A stretch of 64,000 bases of DNA from Brachypterus glaber (lineage: Eukaryota; Arthropoda; Insecta; Coleoptera; Kateretidae): assembly GCA_958510825.1 (NCBI GenBank), contig OY294044.1:82258895-82322894 (forward strand), written 5' to 3'. Under the pieces are notes generated by a model, which saw nothing but the letters and a program-made list of their open reading frames with translations, was not told where the DNA came from and searched no databases. A program made the position numbers and the translations under genes. Each line of letters opens with the position of its first letter. Within the stretch, counting starts at the first letter, position 1. Shown here piece by piece: positions 1-11,171 of the stretch.

Positions 1-808
1 TGGAATCACCCGAATAACTTTTTAGTTACAAGTAAAATACAAAAATCATCGGACAGGTCGATTTATATTTTTAATTCTGCAAATTTTGGTTTAAAAAAAG
101 TTATCAAAATTGGCACCCCCTTGCACCCTCACCCCCCAACTTTTTTTTTCAAATAGCAACCTACCCCTTGTGATACATCATTGGAAAGGTAATTTAATAA
201 GCTTTCCAACAGTGTATGATAAAGCCTAATTTGTTAAAGGGTCTATGAAAAAACGCATGTTTTATTTAAACATTGTTTGTGTGAAATATATATGGTAATT
301 GTTGCCCTATTTCCTACTTGGCACCTTCCTGAGAATCTAAATAAGGTTGTTTTAAACTTATTGTAATATTTTATACCCTGTTGAAAAATGCAATTTTTTT
401 TCTTTTTATTGACCAATTTTATGTTTACTATTTAATCGATTTTAATCCCGTTTTTTTACTCTCCACTGTCAAAGAGCTGAAGGACATCAATTTGAACATT
501 TATAGTGAACTAAAGTTATACTTTACATGTCTTTATAATAAACTAAATTGTGCATTTTATCATTAGCCCTTTACCAAATTAGGCTTTATTATACACCGTT
601 GGAAAGCTTATTAAATTACCTTTCCAACGAAGTGTCACAAGGGGTAGGTTGCTATTTGAAAAAAAAAAGTTGGGGGGTGAGGGTGCAAGGGGGTGCAAAT
701 TTTAATAACTTTTATTACACCATAATTTGCAAAATTAAAAATAAAAATCGACCTATCCAAGGGTTTTTGTGTTTTACTTGTAACTAAAAAGTTAATCGGG
801 TGATTCCA
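1..808. mobile_element. Foldback (long-TIR) non-autonomous element, left end at window edge
   Basis: The first bases (TGGAATCACCC) return inverted at 797-808 (GGGTGATTCCA). The inverted similarity continues inward for more than 200 bp through a C-rich tract near 115-140 and its G-rich partner near 665-700, and through matching blocks near 170-240 and 565-640. Only a short unpaired centre remains. Short reading frames inside are arm sequence, not genes. The left boundary and target duplication cannot be judged because the window starts there. Confidence 0.75.
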
Positions 809-1816
809 GACTTAATGCACGCACTGTATAATGAAAAACGGTTAGCCCTCTACTACGCATGCGCAGTTCGGGTGCGGGTAGGTTCAACTAGGCGCTCCTG
901 TCATTTGATGTTTCGATTTCCGTCATTTAAAAGAAGTAAATTATTTACTTCTTTACTGTAAATATATTTTTAATAAACAAGTGTTTAAATTAGTTTTGAG
1001 TGGCCCGTTTTTAATACCAAGATTCAATTAAATAAATTAAAATTTATAAATATCACTGATTTAAAGCTTTTAAGATGGAAAGTGCATAAAATATATTATC
1101 TGAAATTAATTAGGGTTTATACCTAGGATGTTTTGGTAATAAAATAAGCATTTATATTGCTTATCAATAAAAATAAATCAACTAAAGGTAAGCTTCACAA
1201 ATTAAAAACACATTTTTCAAAAATATAACATTTGTTAAGATGTCAGTAACTGTCAGTTTCTTGTTTCCATAGTTACCAAGTGATAATTGCACATGTGCAA
1301 AAAGTATCAGATTCATTTTGATTTAATTGGTCAAGAAACTAAGAAGAAAGGTTTTGATTGGCCTATATATTGTTTGTGAAATAGTCATACTAAAATATGT
1401 TTAAAATATATATTTATAAGTATTTGCTGTCATAATAATAATATAAATTGATTTTTTTTAATTTAATTTTACGTAAGTAGATAATGCACGTGTTAGACTA
1501 TTTATATTTCAATGTAACAGTCATTTCAATAAAAAATAATATTCAAAAAAAAACCTTTGTTAATATGTTAAAACGAGTGTTAAAACTTGCATGTTGGTAT
1601 TGTTAAGTTATAAAAGGATCATAACTAATTCTTAAAAAGTATTATAAATTATAATGTACATTCTTAGAAAAGTAGGTCGTGAAACTATGATTTTCCCATA
1701 TCGATGATTTACACGAAGGCGAAAAGTTAATGATTAGCCAAAAAAATGCACCTGCTCCATATACCCCTCGGGGCGCGCATGCCAATTAACTTCATAATTT
1801 TACCAATTTTACCCCT
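809..1816. other. AT-rich non-coding stretch, nothing recognised
   Basis: No reading frame of useful length, no clear inverted or tandem repeat. A slightly GC-richer patch lies at about 850-900. Interpreted as decayed repeat or intron sequence. Confidence 0.5.
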
Positions 1817-2035
1817 CTAAAGCTAAAGTTTGCAACGATTATTTGCAACCAAAATTCAAATAGTATATTAAAGCATAACACGTTTTTAGCCCACTAGTAC
1901 TTTAGAAAACTCACCGCAAGCGGTTTGTTTTCTAAACTTGTACTCGTGCGCTAAAAACGTATGTTATGAAACTAGTACTTTAATATACTATTTGAATTTT
2001 CGTTGCAAAAAAAACGTTGAAACTTCAGCTTCATT
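1817..2035. mobile_element. Palindromic ~228-bp element (family P), copy 1
   Basis: Matches the family seen best at 57880-58106 and 58836-59063: ends related to AAGCTGAAGTTTGCAACG, a block TTCAAATAGTATATTAAAG and its inverse, and a central palindrome built from GCGCACTAGTACTTTAGAAA and its inverse around CCGCAAGCGG. The left end is diverged. It abuts the next element at 2037. Confidence 0.8.
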
Positions 2036-2039
2036 CTAA

Positions 2040-2676
2040 GGGGCTGTCCATATATTACGTAACGAAATTTTTTCGAAAGACCAAATTCACCCCCAACATG
2101 GCTATTTTTGAATATTTATAACTCGAATGTTATTAATATAATAAAAAAATGATCCCAACAAAAAAAGTTGGAATTGCTTTCCTTAACAAAAATACTTATA
2201 TACATTTTTATAGTAAGATGCATATTTAGCGAAATAACAGCACTCGCCCCTAAATTTCAAGATAGCGGACACCCCCTTATGTAAATCACCAGGTGAAAAA
2301 CTAACAGGAGTGTTCTGTTACTATCCACTACTACCCTTTAAAATATATCAGCCCGTGTACATTTATTGCAATTTAACATTTCTCGTTATTTTAATGGACT
2401 AATAACGAAAGCCGTTATAAAGTAAAGATATTTATTATGTTCTCAAAGGATACATTTTTATCAAGTTACTTTTTAAATTCAATACCAGAAAAAGTCCAAA
2501 CGAAAAAACAAAATATTATTCATTTGTGACAAGTCATGTGTTTTTTCACGTCGACAAACCGCATTACAGATCTCTCTTTCTTTAATTTCTTGTAAACATT
2601 CCCTCAAATCAACGTCCGTTACATAAAATTTTCCTAGACCCCCCCTATGCGCGTTACGTAATATATGGACAGTCCC
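2040..2676. mobile_element. PIF/Harbinger-like non-autonomous element
   Basis: Terminal inverted repeats GGGGCTGTCCATATATTACG at 2040 and its inverse ending at 2676 (one terminal mismatch). The flanks read TAA on both sides (2037-2039 and 2677-2679), the 3-bp TAA duplication typical of PIF/Harbinger. No transposase frame inside; the minus-strand frame overlapping the right TIR is not convincing. The superfamily assignment is inferred from TSD length only. Confidence 0.6.
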
Positions 2677-2679
2677 TAA

Positions 2680-3102
2680 GGAGTCCTGCATTGTCCCTTA
2701 ATCTAGATATTTCAAACTGTTTAAAAGTTATAAAAAGTGTGGACTTTTCACATGGACTTGTTATTTAATGTTGTCATGATGACTAGAAGCAAAAAACAAA
2801 ATGAAAAATAATCCAGTAATGATAAAAATAATATGTAATCCACCTGTTGCTTCTTCGACATTTGGCTCTATTGTATGTAAAAATTCGCTAGTAGTTATAA
2901 TTCCACCAGGTAGGGTCCCAAGCTGCTACTCGCTGCTAGGTTTGGACTTTTAAAAAAAAACTGTTCACAAAAATGTAGTTGACCCATATATTTTATAATA
3001 GTTTCTGAATGTTTGCTTATGAATACTCAAAAGATATAATCAAATAATTCCTAATAAAGGCCTTAAGAAAGAGATGGCAGCTTTGTAAAAATGTTACGTA
3101 AC
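2680..3102. other. Unassigned AT-rich stretch
   Basis: No gene or clear repeat seen. Ends at the long hairpin that starts at 3103. Confidence 0.4.
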
Positions 3103-3267
3103 ACATAGAAAAAACGGATTCCTTGACCCAAGGACACGTGTCTTTGTATATGTTCAAAGCCATATTCTCTTGTTTCAAGGCTGGCATTTTCTTGAAACAA
3201 GAGAATATGGCTTTGAACATATCCAAAGACACGTGTCCTTGGTTCAAGGAATCCGTTTTTTCTATGC
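3103..3267. repeat. Long near-perfect hairpin (75-80 bp arms, ~11-bp loop)
   Basis: The left arm (3103-3180) and right arm (3192-3267) are almost exact reverse complements, sharing GACACGTGTC, ATATGGCTTTGAACATAT and CGGATTCCTTG blocks. Overlapping reading frames on both strands are a by-product of the palindrome. A diverged single-arm relative lies at 22255-22375, and a short flank echo (ACGGATTCCTTG) at about 3329. Confidence 0.85.
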
Positions 3268-4480
3268 ACTTAAAAAATTATAAAATGTTTATTGTATCAC
3301 GTTTTTAACAATGATCTAGGCCTAAAAAGACGGATTCCTTGCAAATTTTACTGCACACGGCGTGGTTAACAGTTTACTAAATCCTCTAAACAAAAACAAA
3401 TTAGAGGTGGAAAACCATAGCCAATAACCGGTTTTCGGTTAACCGGTTGGGAAATTCTATCAGACCTGTTTTGGGTTAAAACACAAAAATGGCCCAATTT
3501 TTCGTTACGTAATACTTGAACGTTCCCTAATGATGCCGTTCTCAAAATGAAATCAATTGGAATCGCAATTTATAATATCCAATAAGCGTTTTGAGTTTAA
3601 TGTGGATGCTTCTGAAGAACTTCTTAACCTATTCCGCTCCAGCCAGTTTTTCAACGTATAGGCACCTAATTTGTATGGAAAATGACGTATATTAATATCC
3701 AACTATAGATATAATTTTACTATAACTAAAAATATCCATACGTGGATACAATGGAGCGAGGGGTTAATATTCTGTCCAAATTTACTGAGGTACAAACTCA
3801 ACCTAACCTAACTTTAATCTTGCTGTGAGGGGGCTTTTCTTACCTATTAGGGGGTCGAGTTTGGAACCTCCAATTAGAGGGTGTTTTTGCTTTCTTCTTA
3901 GTGTTGTTAAGTACACCATATTGACAACGTGTGACCTTTTGATCGAAGTACACACATGTTTTCGCAATGACCGGGATAATATTTCTACCTGAAAACCTGT
4001 ATGTACACACATTTCATGTACGAGCCAGGTGATTTTTGCACCTGTCCAAAATTAACTACGCTAGCTACATGTTGTGCCGAGGCACGCGTCAGTTCATCCT
4101 GATTTTTTCTGCAGACTTGTTTTTTAATGGACAAGCTGTAGTGTATAACAAACCCGGTTAAAAATGAAAGTTATTCGTGGCCAGAAAGATATCTTTTCGG
4201 GTGTGTCGCGAAGAAAATAAATTGAGGGGGTGTAGATGTAAATGTAGATGGTATCTGTTTAATTACCATAGTGTTCATCAGGGTCCGGTAGTTGTATGAT
4301 CCAGGCCCGTATTCGACACAAAATTATGTTTTTTTTTTAATTTTTTTTAAACAAATTGCTTGTAAAACAAAAGTATTTGACTCGTATTTGACAAGTTATC
4401 TGTAAATATTTAAAAAAAAGTTGTTTTTAACCGACTTACCCAGAAGGAACAGGTGCTTAATTCGAAGTTTAAACGCAATA
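3268..4480. other. Unassigned stretch with an isolated transposon-end motif
   Basis: No gene recognised. At about 3502-3530 a motif CGTTACGTAATACTTGAACG followed by TTCCCTAA resembles the end motifs at 9561-9590 and 12452-12475, so this is probably a remnant element terminus. The 69-residue minus-strand frame at 3803-4012 shows no recognisable domain. Confidence 0.4.
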
Positions 4481-4830
4481 ACTTTTGTGCTTATTTGATA
4501 TTTTACAAATTGAAAATTCAAAATTAGAATAACGGATCTAATATGAAGGCAAAATTTTGTGAATTTTAATGGGTTTGGATAAAAATTGGCACCTAGGGGT
4601 TTTTGAGGATGCTGAAACTAAATCCACTGTTGAAAATTAAAAAATCAAAATGGTGAATCCAATATGCCGGCAAAAGTTGGTGAATGGATTTTGATAAAAA
4701 TTGATAATTAGTATATTTTAAGAATAATGAAACCGAACCCATTACTGAAAATGAAAAATTCGAAATGTTGGATATAATACGGTGGAAATGCTTAATAAAT
4801 TTTTAATATTTACAAATAGTTAAGTTCATA
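4480..4830. repeat. Degenerate ~120-bp tandem units (family also at 60.1-60.4 kb)
   Basis: Three diverged units repeat the scheme 'aaaattcaaaat - ggatctaatatg - gcaaaattttgtgaa - gataaaaattgg - gggtttttgagg - tgctgaaac'. The same scheme recurs at 60115-60440 and, with different spacers, in the compound repeats at 49.3-50.8 kb. Confidence 0.5.
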
Positions 4831-5742
4831 TAAAGTTCACTGACTTTTCCAGATTTCCAAACAGACATTAAAGAAATGCCCAGACAAATATCAGAAGCAA
4901 CGAAATAATAACTCTTATCTCTAGAATAGGCATTTCATTTGTAAAAACTGAAAAAAAACGTAGCCAACATATACATTTGTCTGTCTTACTCGCATTTTAT
5001 TTTATGGTGTTTGGTGCAAATTAAATAATTATAAAATAATTGGAAAGAGTTATAATTAAATTAAATTGCCACACAGAAAAACTTGCATTGTTAAATTAAT
5101 TAATCGCATAAATTCCTTTATTTTTTATCCATTAACTAATGGCATCCTAATAACGATTATATACAAGTTTTAAAGGAGAAAAAAATTGAATTATTCTAAG
5201 AAACAAAATCGAATAGTAAGGAAAATGTCAGGGACAGAAAACAAGGCAAATAAGCAATTGACTGCTTTTCCCATACAATTGTCTAGAAATACAAAATGAC
5301 AAACTAGTCACCACTGCAAGATCATCCGAGAAAAACAATCATTGTTTCTAAATTAATAGTTCCCAACCATATTGAGTTTTACAATGTTAAATGCATCGTG
5401 TTATGAAATAATATTTTAACCCACATTGTAAGATAACAGTAAGTTGCACTGTATCCTTAATATATTTTAAAAGTTTATTATGCATTTTCTTCAGTATTTC
5501 ATAACATACATGTACAAAGGTTAATCTTTAATTCATATCCATTAAAAGTTATTAAAGATCGGTTATTAAGTAAAATTTTCTCCAACCTACTGTCATGACA
5601 TGTCATTTTTAATAATGTGGCTTGACACGTTATTAAAAAACACAGTCCAAATGTACTATGCCCGCCAAAAAGAAGTAGGACAAAAATAAGTAGGACAGCT
5701 GTTTTTTTAATTATGTAAATATACGTTTATTCCTTTCCTTTC
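4830..5742. other. Unassigned stretch; short block shared with 44.97 kb
   Basis: A block at about 4914-4992 (TAGCCAACATATACATTTGT, then CTGTCTTACTCGCA) is repeated in direct orientation at about 44965-45045, indicating an old dispersed repeat. No coding signal. Confidence 0.4.
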
Positions 5743-5852
5743 CTAGTACTTTAGAAAACTCGCCGCAAGCGGCTTGTTTTCTAAACTTGTACTCGTGCAC
5801 TACTATTTGAATTTTCGTTGCAAAAAAACGTTGCAAATTTCAGCTTCATTAT
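5743..5852. mobile_element. Family P palindromic element, internally deleted copy
   Basis: Keeps the central palindrome (CTAGTACTTTAGAAAACTCG, CCGCAAGCGG, TTGTACTCGTGC) and the right end (TTTGAATTTTCGTTGCAAAA through CAGCTTCAT). It lacks the left half and part of the right arm. Confidence 0.75.
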
Positions 5853-5894
5853 TCCTTCTACTTTTAGTAATAAATTAGCTGCATACAGTGATGT

Positions 5895-6130
5895 CAATAG
5901 CAAATACATCGGCACTTAGTGCTACTAAGAGTGCCGATGTATTGAAATCTTCGCCGAAAAGTCAAAATCTTTGACCACGTTTTTTTCACATTTCTCGACG
6001 TTTTAGACCTTTCTGAGTCGAAATCAGTAAAAAAAATTTCGTCCGTCTGTCTGTAAACTCGATAACTCCATTTCCAATTAAGATATCGACAAGCAGTTTT
6101 TTGCATATTGTTTCTTATCGTATTTCGAAG
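5895..6130 (+). repeat. Short hairpin plus family A module fragment
   Basis: A small stem (AATACATCGGCACT and inverse, 5902-5943) is followed by the family A signature in plus orientation: CGTCCGTCTGTCTGTAAACT then GATAACTCC (6040-6068). The 70-residue minus-strand frame over it is a shadow of this repeat. Confidence 0.5.
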
Positions 6131-6539
6131 AGCTGATCAGATTTTGGGGGTAAACGATTGGTGGTAAGGGGGTAAGAAAGGGGTAAAACTCCTATTTTTA
6201 GCGTTTTTTGGTTATAATTAAGGCAATTATTATTGTATTTTATTAATTTATCACTTACATGAAAGATAATTTTAAATTGGTCAAAAAATGTTACAGTTTT
6301 TTCTTAAAATGCATTGATTTCAAGATATTGGCGTTTAAAGCAGTAAAACGTTTTTTTTAGCATCTCACTTATTTATAACCCGATTAAGAAAATTATACTT
6401 TAAATGAAAACTGTCTTTAAGCCTTATAAAAAATGCTTTATACAGTTTTTTGATAGAATATAAGGTTTTGGAGCTACAGACTTTCAAACTTTAATAAATT
6501 ATGAAGGTGTACATACATCATCTAGATAAGCTTATATCG
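6131..6539. other. Unassigned AT-rich stretch
   Basis: No gene, no clear repeat structure. Confidence 0.4.
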
Positions 6540-7010
6540 ATTTGTGAATTAAAACGGATTAAAAATATTTTATTTTTAATCTGTTTGAATCCGAATCAGT
6601 TTGCAAATGCTAATTGAAAATGACTTTTCAATTTGCAAAAACGGATTCAAACAGGTTCAAACGAATTAAATCACATTGCTAATTGAAAATTATATTCTGC
6701 ATATGCGAATAGAAACGAATTAAACCATGTTACGCACTTGTAAATAGTATCTAATTAAAAATGATATTCCGCATATGCGAATAGAAACAATTTAAAATAT
6801 GTTACGCATTTGCAAATAGAAACGAATTAAAACATGATATTCCGCATATGCAAATTGAAACGAATTAAATTTAAATAGCAAATGCAAATTAAAACAGGTT
6901 AACTAATTGAAACAGATTAATATTGATAATTTTCTGCAAATAGAAATAGTTCAAACTAATTGAAACGGGTTAAAAATATTTTATTTTTTATCCGTTTATA
7001 TCCGAATTTT
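6540..7010. repeat. Degenerate short-unit array bracketed by similar AT-rich blocks
   Basis: The unit GCATATGCGAATAGAAACGA followed by ATTAAA is repeated about six to eight times with variable spacing (6705-6870 clearest). The array is bracketed by two similar blocks, AAAATATTTTATTTTTAATC at about 6566 and AAAATATTTTATTTTTTATC at about 6982. Confidence 0.6.
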
Positions 7011-7084
7011 TTTATAGGTTTACCCTATTTTTTTGTCAAAATTACTGTTAAGCATGACATAACCTAATATTATATTATTATAAT

Positions 7085-7213
7085 ATTAGCCCTATAAAAA
7101 ATGTCATATTAAAACGTACTGAAACAGATAGACGATTCCAAATATGTATGTATTGAAAAATTTTTAATACGTGTTTGGAATCGTCTGAATGTGTTTTAAT
7201 CGACATTTTTTAT
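7085..7213. repeat. Small imperfect foldback
   Basis: The left arm contains AAAAAATGTC, ATTAAAACGTAC and AGACGATTCCAAA; the right arm has the inverses TTTGGAATCGTCT, TGTTTTAATCG and GACATTTTTT. A short AT loop lies near 7150-7165. Confidence 0.65.
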
Positions 7214-8541
7214 ATGGAAGAGTACCTATAATTTAAATTACTAAAATATCAATGTAGGAATTGCTGCTTCTTGTTCTATTTCTTTGTGGCGAGCGTATAC
7301 GCGTAGTATTTATACAAAGTACATTTTTATGAAAATAATGATCAGCTACTTTGAAATTGTTTCTAGTTGGTAGATTGCATCCACTAGATAAACTACTACA
7401 TATTATAATTTCAAAGTGAAAATTTAAAAATAAAGTTTCTAATTATTATTAGTAGTAGTAAGGGTGGGGTGGCTGTAAGCCAGGCCACTAATGGCCTTTT
7501 TTGCCAGCCCCGAGCTGCCCTAACTACATACGCAACTCCTCTCTTCGAATCGTTACTACTTCAAAGATCTTCTGTCGTTCCTAGTTAGTTGCAAAAGTAT
7601 TTTCAATACTTGTTTTTACCTTGCAATCTGTACGCGTAAAAGAAGATTCATTAGGAGGAATTTGAGACAATAAAGTTCCAACATCGAATGCCAGCGTAGT
7701 CTCTAAATCACAGATCGGATTTGTTACCTGCCGGAGCAGCCATGGCTGCCTCTGTGGTAGAATGTGGTGGTCATTGACAAAGCGGCTACCTTTTGTTTTA
7801 TGGGTAATGATTTTGATTTGATTAGGGTCACTACTTTACATCGATTTAACTGGAACTAATGTACATGTCATAGATTACGTGGAAAATCATTTAGAAATGT
7901 TTCACGTTTCTGTTTTGGATCAAGTTTTTCAGAATTTCTGGTCAAAATATATTGGAGAAATATAACTAATTATTAAGGTCGGTAAACCAGACAAGCGATT
8001 TCAGAGTAGTACTTAAGGGCGCCGTTCTCGATCGGATCAACCAGCTGTACACCGGTTATACGCAAAGAAGCATCGCGTTTTACCTGTCGCTGTCGCTTAT
8101 CAATCGAAGAGACCATGTTTTCGCATTTTTACTGTTCTGATACTTATTTTTTGTAGAAATCCGCATTTACGGGCCTTACTGATTACAAAGAGTTTTTTTT
8201 TTATAATAAAAGTCCAAACCTGTCACTATTTTATTTGAAAAATTAGAAGTTTACTTCGTTGGGCAAAGTTTTATCTTTGAAGTATTTGTCTAATTAAGTA
8301 AACTTATTTATAGAATTTTAAAGGCTTCCATTTTAAAAATCTGCCCCCATGCCCCCAGCCCATATTTTAAAAGCTAGAAATATGTAATCTATCTATATCC
8401 AAAAAGGTAGTTTAAGTTAAAGTTAATTTAACACTTTCGCTACAGATCGAGACAATTATGTCTCGTACATAATTTTTTTATTCTATAGATTTTTTATTTT
8501 TTTTCCAGTTTTTAGTGTACAAAAATATAAGTTTTAATATA
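7214..8541. other. Unassigned; patches of higher GC at 7440-7790 and 8010-8110
   Basis: The GC-richer patches stand out from the AT-rich background, but contain no open frame of 60 codons and no motif I recognise. They could be UTR or decayed coding sequence of a retroelement, or host exon remnants. Confidence 0.35.
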
Positions 8542-9220
8542 CAGGGTGATCAATAACTGGCAGAGAGGTGATTCTGCATCCAAGAATATCAAAAAAAGTT
8601 CTGATAAAGTTGGCCCGCAAATGAGCCCTAAGGGAGCTACAGCCCTTTAAAATTATAATAAAATAGGGTTTTTTATTAATAACTCTGGTACTCTTTAAGC
8701 TAGAGCGACGGGCTTTTGCATGAGGGCTAGTATTAATAAGGGCTATAAGTTTATGTTAATTTATTTTTTTGAATTTATCCAGAGGCTTCCCTCGAAGAAA
8801 AAAAAGGAATCAGACTTAACAGATTTTTGCCCCAAACTCTTTTATGTGTACTTTTTTTGGATTTTTTGTAAATAATATGGATTCCCCGAGGGTGTCATTA
8901 GTGTAACACTGTAGGAGCAACCGTTTTCAAATAAAATGCAATTAAGAGGAAGTAACATTTTGTGCCACCAAAACCGTTAATTTTTAAAATTCTTTAATAT
9001 TAAATTTAGGTGTTTTGGTGGAGAATACTGTTTTGCTCAGTTTTAAATGAAGAATCACCCAGACATTAAAATTTTATTGATGCTTTTTTTTGTTCGCGAT
9101 TCGAAGGGCCGTAGCTCCCTTAGGGCTCATTTCCGGACCTACCTTTATAGAAACGTTTTTCATATTTTTGGATGTAGAATCACCTCTTAAATTTTGGCAT
9201 GGCTGTTACTGATCACCCTG
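8542..9220. mobile_element. Foldback element with CAGGGTGATCA termini
   Basis: Begins CAGGGTGATCA and ends with its counterpart GATCACCCTG; flanks read TATA on both sides (8538-8541, 9221-9224). The arms stay similar for about 115 bp, including GAGGTGATTCTGCATCCAAG and the pair AGCCCTAAGGGAGCTAC / GTAGCTCCCTTAGGGCT. Interior blocks recur at 53.1-53.35 kb, so it belongs to a dispersed family. Confidence 0.8.
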
Positions 9221-9222
9221 TA

Positions 9223-9830
9223 TACGACATATAATAGGTGTCGTACTGTTCCAATAGAAAATTCTGTTATACGTGTCTCGTATCTTCCCACAAAATTTTA
9301 CGGAAATAGCTTCGCGGAAAAACGAAACATTATTGAAAAAAAAAATAAAAAAAAAATCAAAAAAAAAAAACTTTTTTAACAATTTTTTTTAAAATTTCTT
9401 TTTGCAAAAAAAAACAAAAAAAATATTTTTTTTTTGAAAATTATAGATGCATTTTTTTGAAAAGTTTAACCCCCATAACTTTTTTTGTTTTTGGTGCTCT
9501 TACTTTGAAAAACAATTGAACTTGACTTTTGGGAAAGTCCAAAATTATCAAATTTGGCGTTACGTAATACTTTGAACGTTCCCTTTCCTGAAAATTTCAA
9601 GTCACTCGGATTATTCGTTCTTAAGTTATCGTGTCCACAAAAAACGTGACATCGGACGGACAGACAGACAGATGGACATTTTCAAGTTTCTTATTTTTTA
9701 TGAAACACATTTGTATCCAAGAATTTTTTGTATAGGACGTTTTTTGACGATTTTGGAAAATTCTATACTACCGTATTATACTATTCTAGCGCTTAAGCGC
9801 TGTGAACAGTATAATAACGTAGCTTGATTT
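9223..9830 (-). repeat. Family A repeat, minus orientation, with poly-A/T tracts
   Basis: Contains the family A signature inverted: TTCGTTCTTAAGTTATCGTG then GGACGGACAGACAGA. It continues to ATTTTGGAAAATTCTATACT and a terminal palindrome around GCGCTTAAGCGC (9789-9800). It includes a TIR-like motif at about 9561-9590. The stretch at about 9752-9770 is an uninterrupted version of the site occupied at 41209-41633. Confidence 0.65.
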
Positions 9831-10923
9831 CGTTTGCCGCCCCTTTTTGGACGCCTCTGCGCCCCACTACGCCAGACATTGATCGACGCGCACCCTCTAA
9901 CGTTCCTCGAAGTGTGACGTCACTGTCTCACTAGCAGGAAGTCAAAACGACCATAAAATATTTCCATATTTTAACCATTTAGGTTAAATTTCTGGCGATC
10001 GCTTACAATTACACTTACCATCTAGTCTACACTGAGAAAAAATTGCATAACGTTAGCATCATTTCTCGCAAACGTGAAGTTATGTGAATTTATGACATTT
10101 TATGCAGTTGAGGAAAATGTGTTTCCGCGGTTTTGGCTAAAATTATCATACATATTTCTGTTCCTCAGTTTTCTTATATATAACTGGCTGGATCTCACGC
10201 TCGAATGAACAGTTTTTGTGGAATAACCGTTTAAAAACAGACATGTTTTCCAAGCATTTCATCAATTAATCGACGTAATCTTGGAAACGACTTACATTAG
10301 AGCAATTTTTTTTACTGCAAATTATGCTTTATAAAGGTCCTAATTTTATATTTATTTATTACTCTGACTACCCAAAATAGTGTAGTCTCAAATTCTCGCA
10401 TGATGGGTAAAAATATTTGATCAGGTTTTTTTTTACTATTCAATTAGAACTCCGAGAAACTTTTTCTCTCTAATGCTCTAGTTTTCTTCAGTAAATGTCC
10501 TTTGAACTGCGCAAAATTTCAGCCAAATCCGCGAAATTACATTTTCTTCATTTTCCTAAATATGCAGGGTCCTTTATATAAATATAACATGTTATGTACT
10601 TTCACATATATTTTTGTTATATTAATGGGAGGCTCTTACTGGGAACAAAAAAGATTGTTTTTAGGAAATACAAAAATAAATATATGCATCTTACCGACTG
10701 CCAAGGACTTATTGTTATGCTTACCTGGAAAGAAAAAGAAAAAATATTAGTAAAATCAAAACATAAGTTATAATTTTCGAAATCATGTAAATTACATATT
10801 CGAAACTTATATACATCTCCTATTGCTAAAATTATGTAAACGAGTTTTAATTTTATGAAAGTTATGATAACAAAACAACGTTATGTTTAAGATAACAAGA
10901 GTTTAACTGTAACAACTTATATT
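9831..10923. other. Unassigned stretch
   Basis: No recognisable gene or repeat. The 82-residue frame at 10502-10750 has no domain I recognise and ends in a lysine run translated from poly-A; treated as chance. Confidence 0.4.
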
Positions 10924-11171
10924 TGTAGAGCTGGCACGCAAATCGCGTTAAATCCACTTTTAGCACATTCTTCTTTTATGACGATTTTTATATTTTGTGT
11001 ATGACTTTCATCAATGGGTGAACTCAGAATCCAGCCATCTTTGTTAAATCTTATATAAATAGGGCCCTAAAATCGGCTCTGGGATGTAACTCATACACAA
11101 AATATAAAAATCTTCATAAAAGAAGAATGTGCTAAAAGTGGATTTAACACGATTTGCGTACCCGCTCTACA
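10924..11171. mobile_element. 248-bp foldback MITE-like element
   Basis: Terminal repeat TGTAGAGCKGGYACGCAAAT at both ends, with about 80-bp arms sharing GTTAAATCCACTTTTAGCAC and ATTCTTCTTTTATGA blocks and their inverses, around a ~90-bp centre. No target duplication was evident. Confidence 0.8.

Noticed and set aside
10502..10750. 82-codon frame as a small host gene
   Set aside because: No motif, and the C-terminal lysine run comes from poly-A; no support beyond openness.
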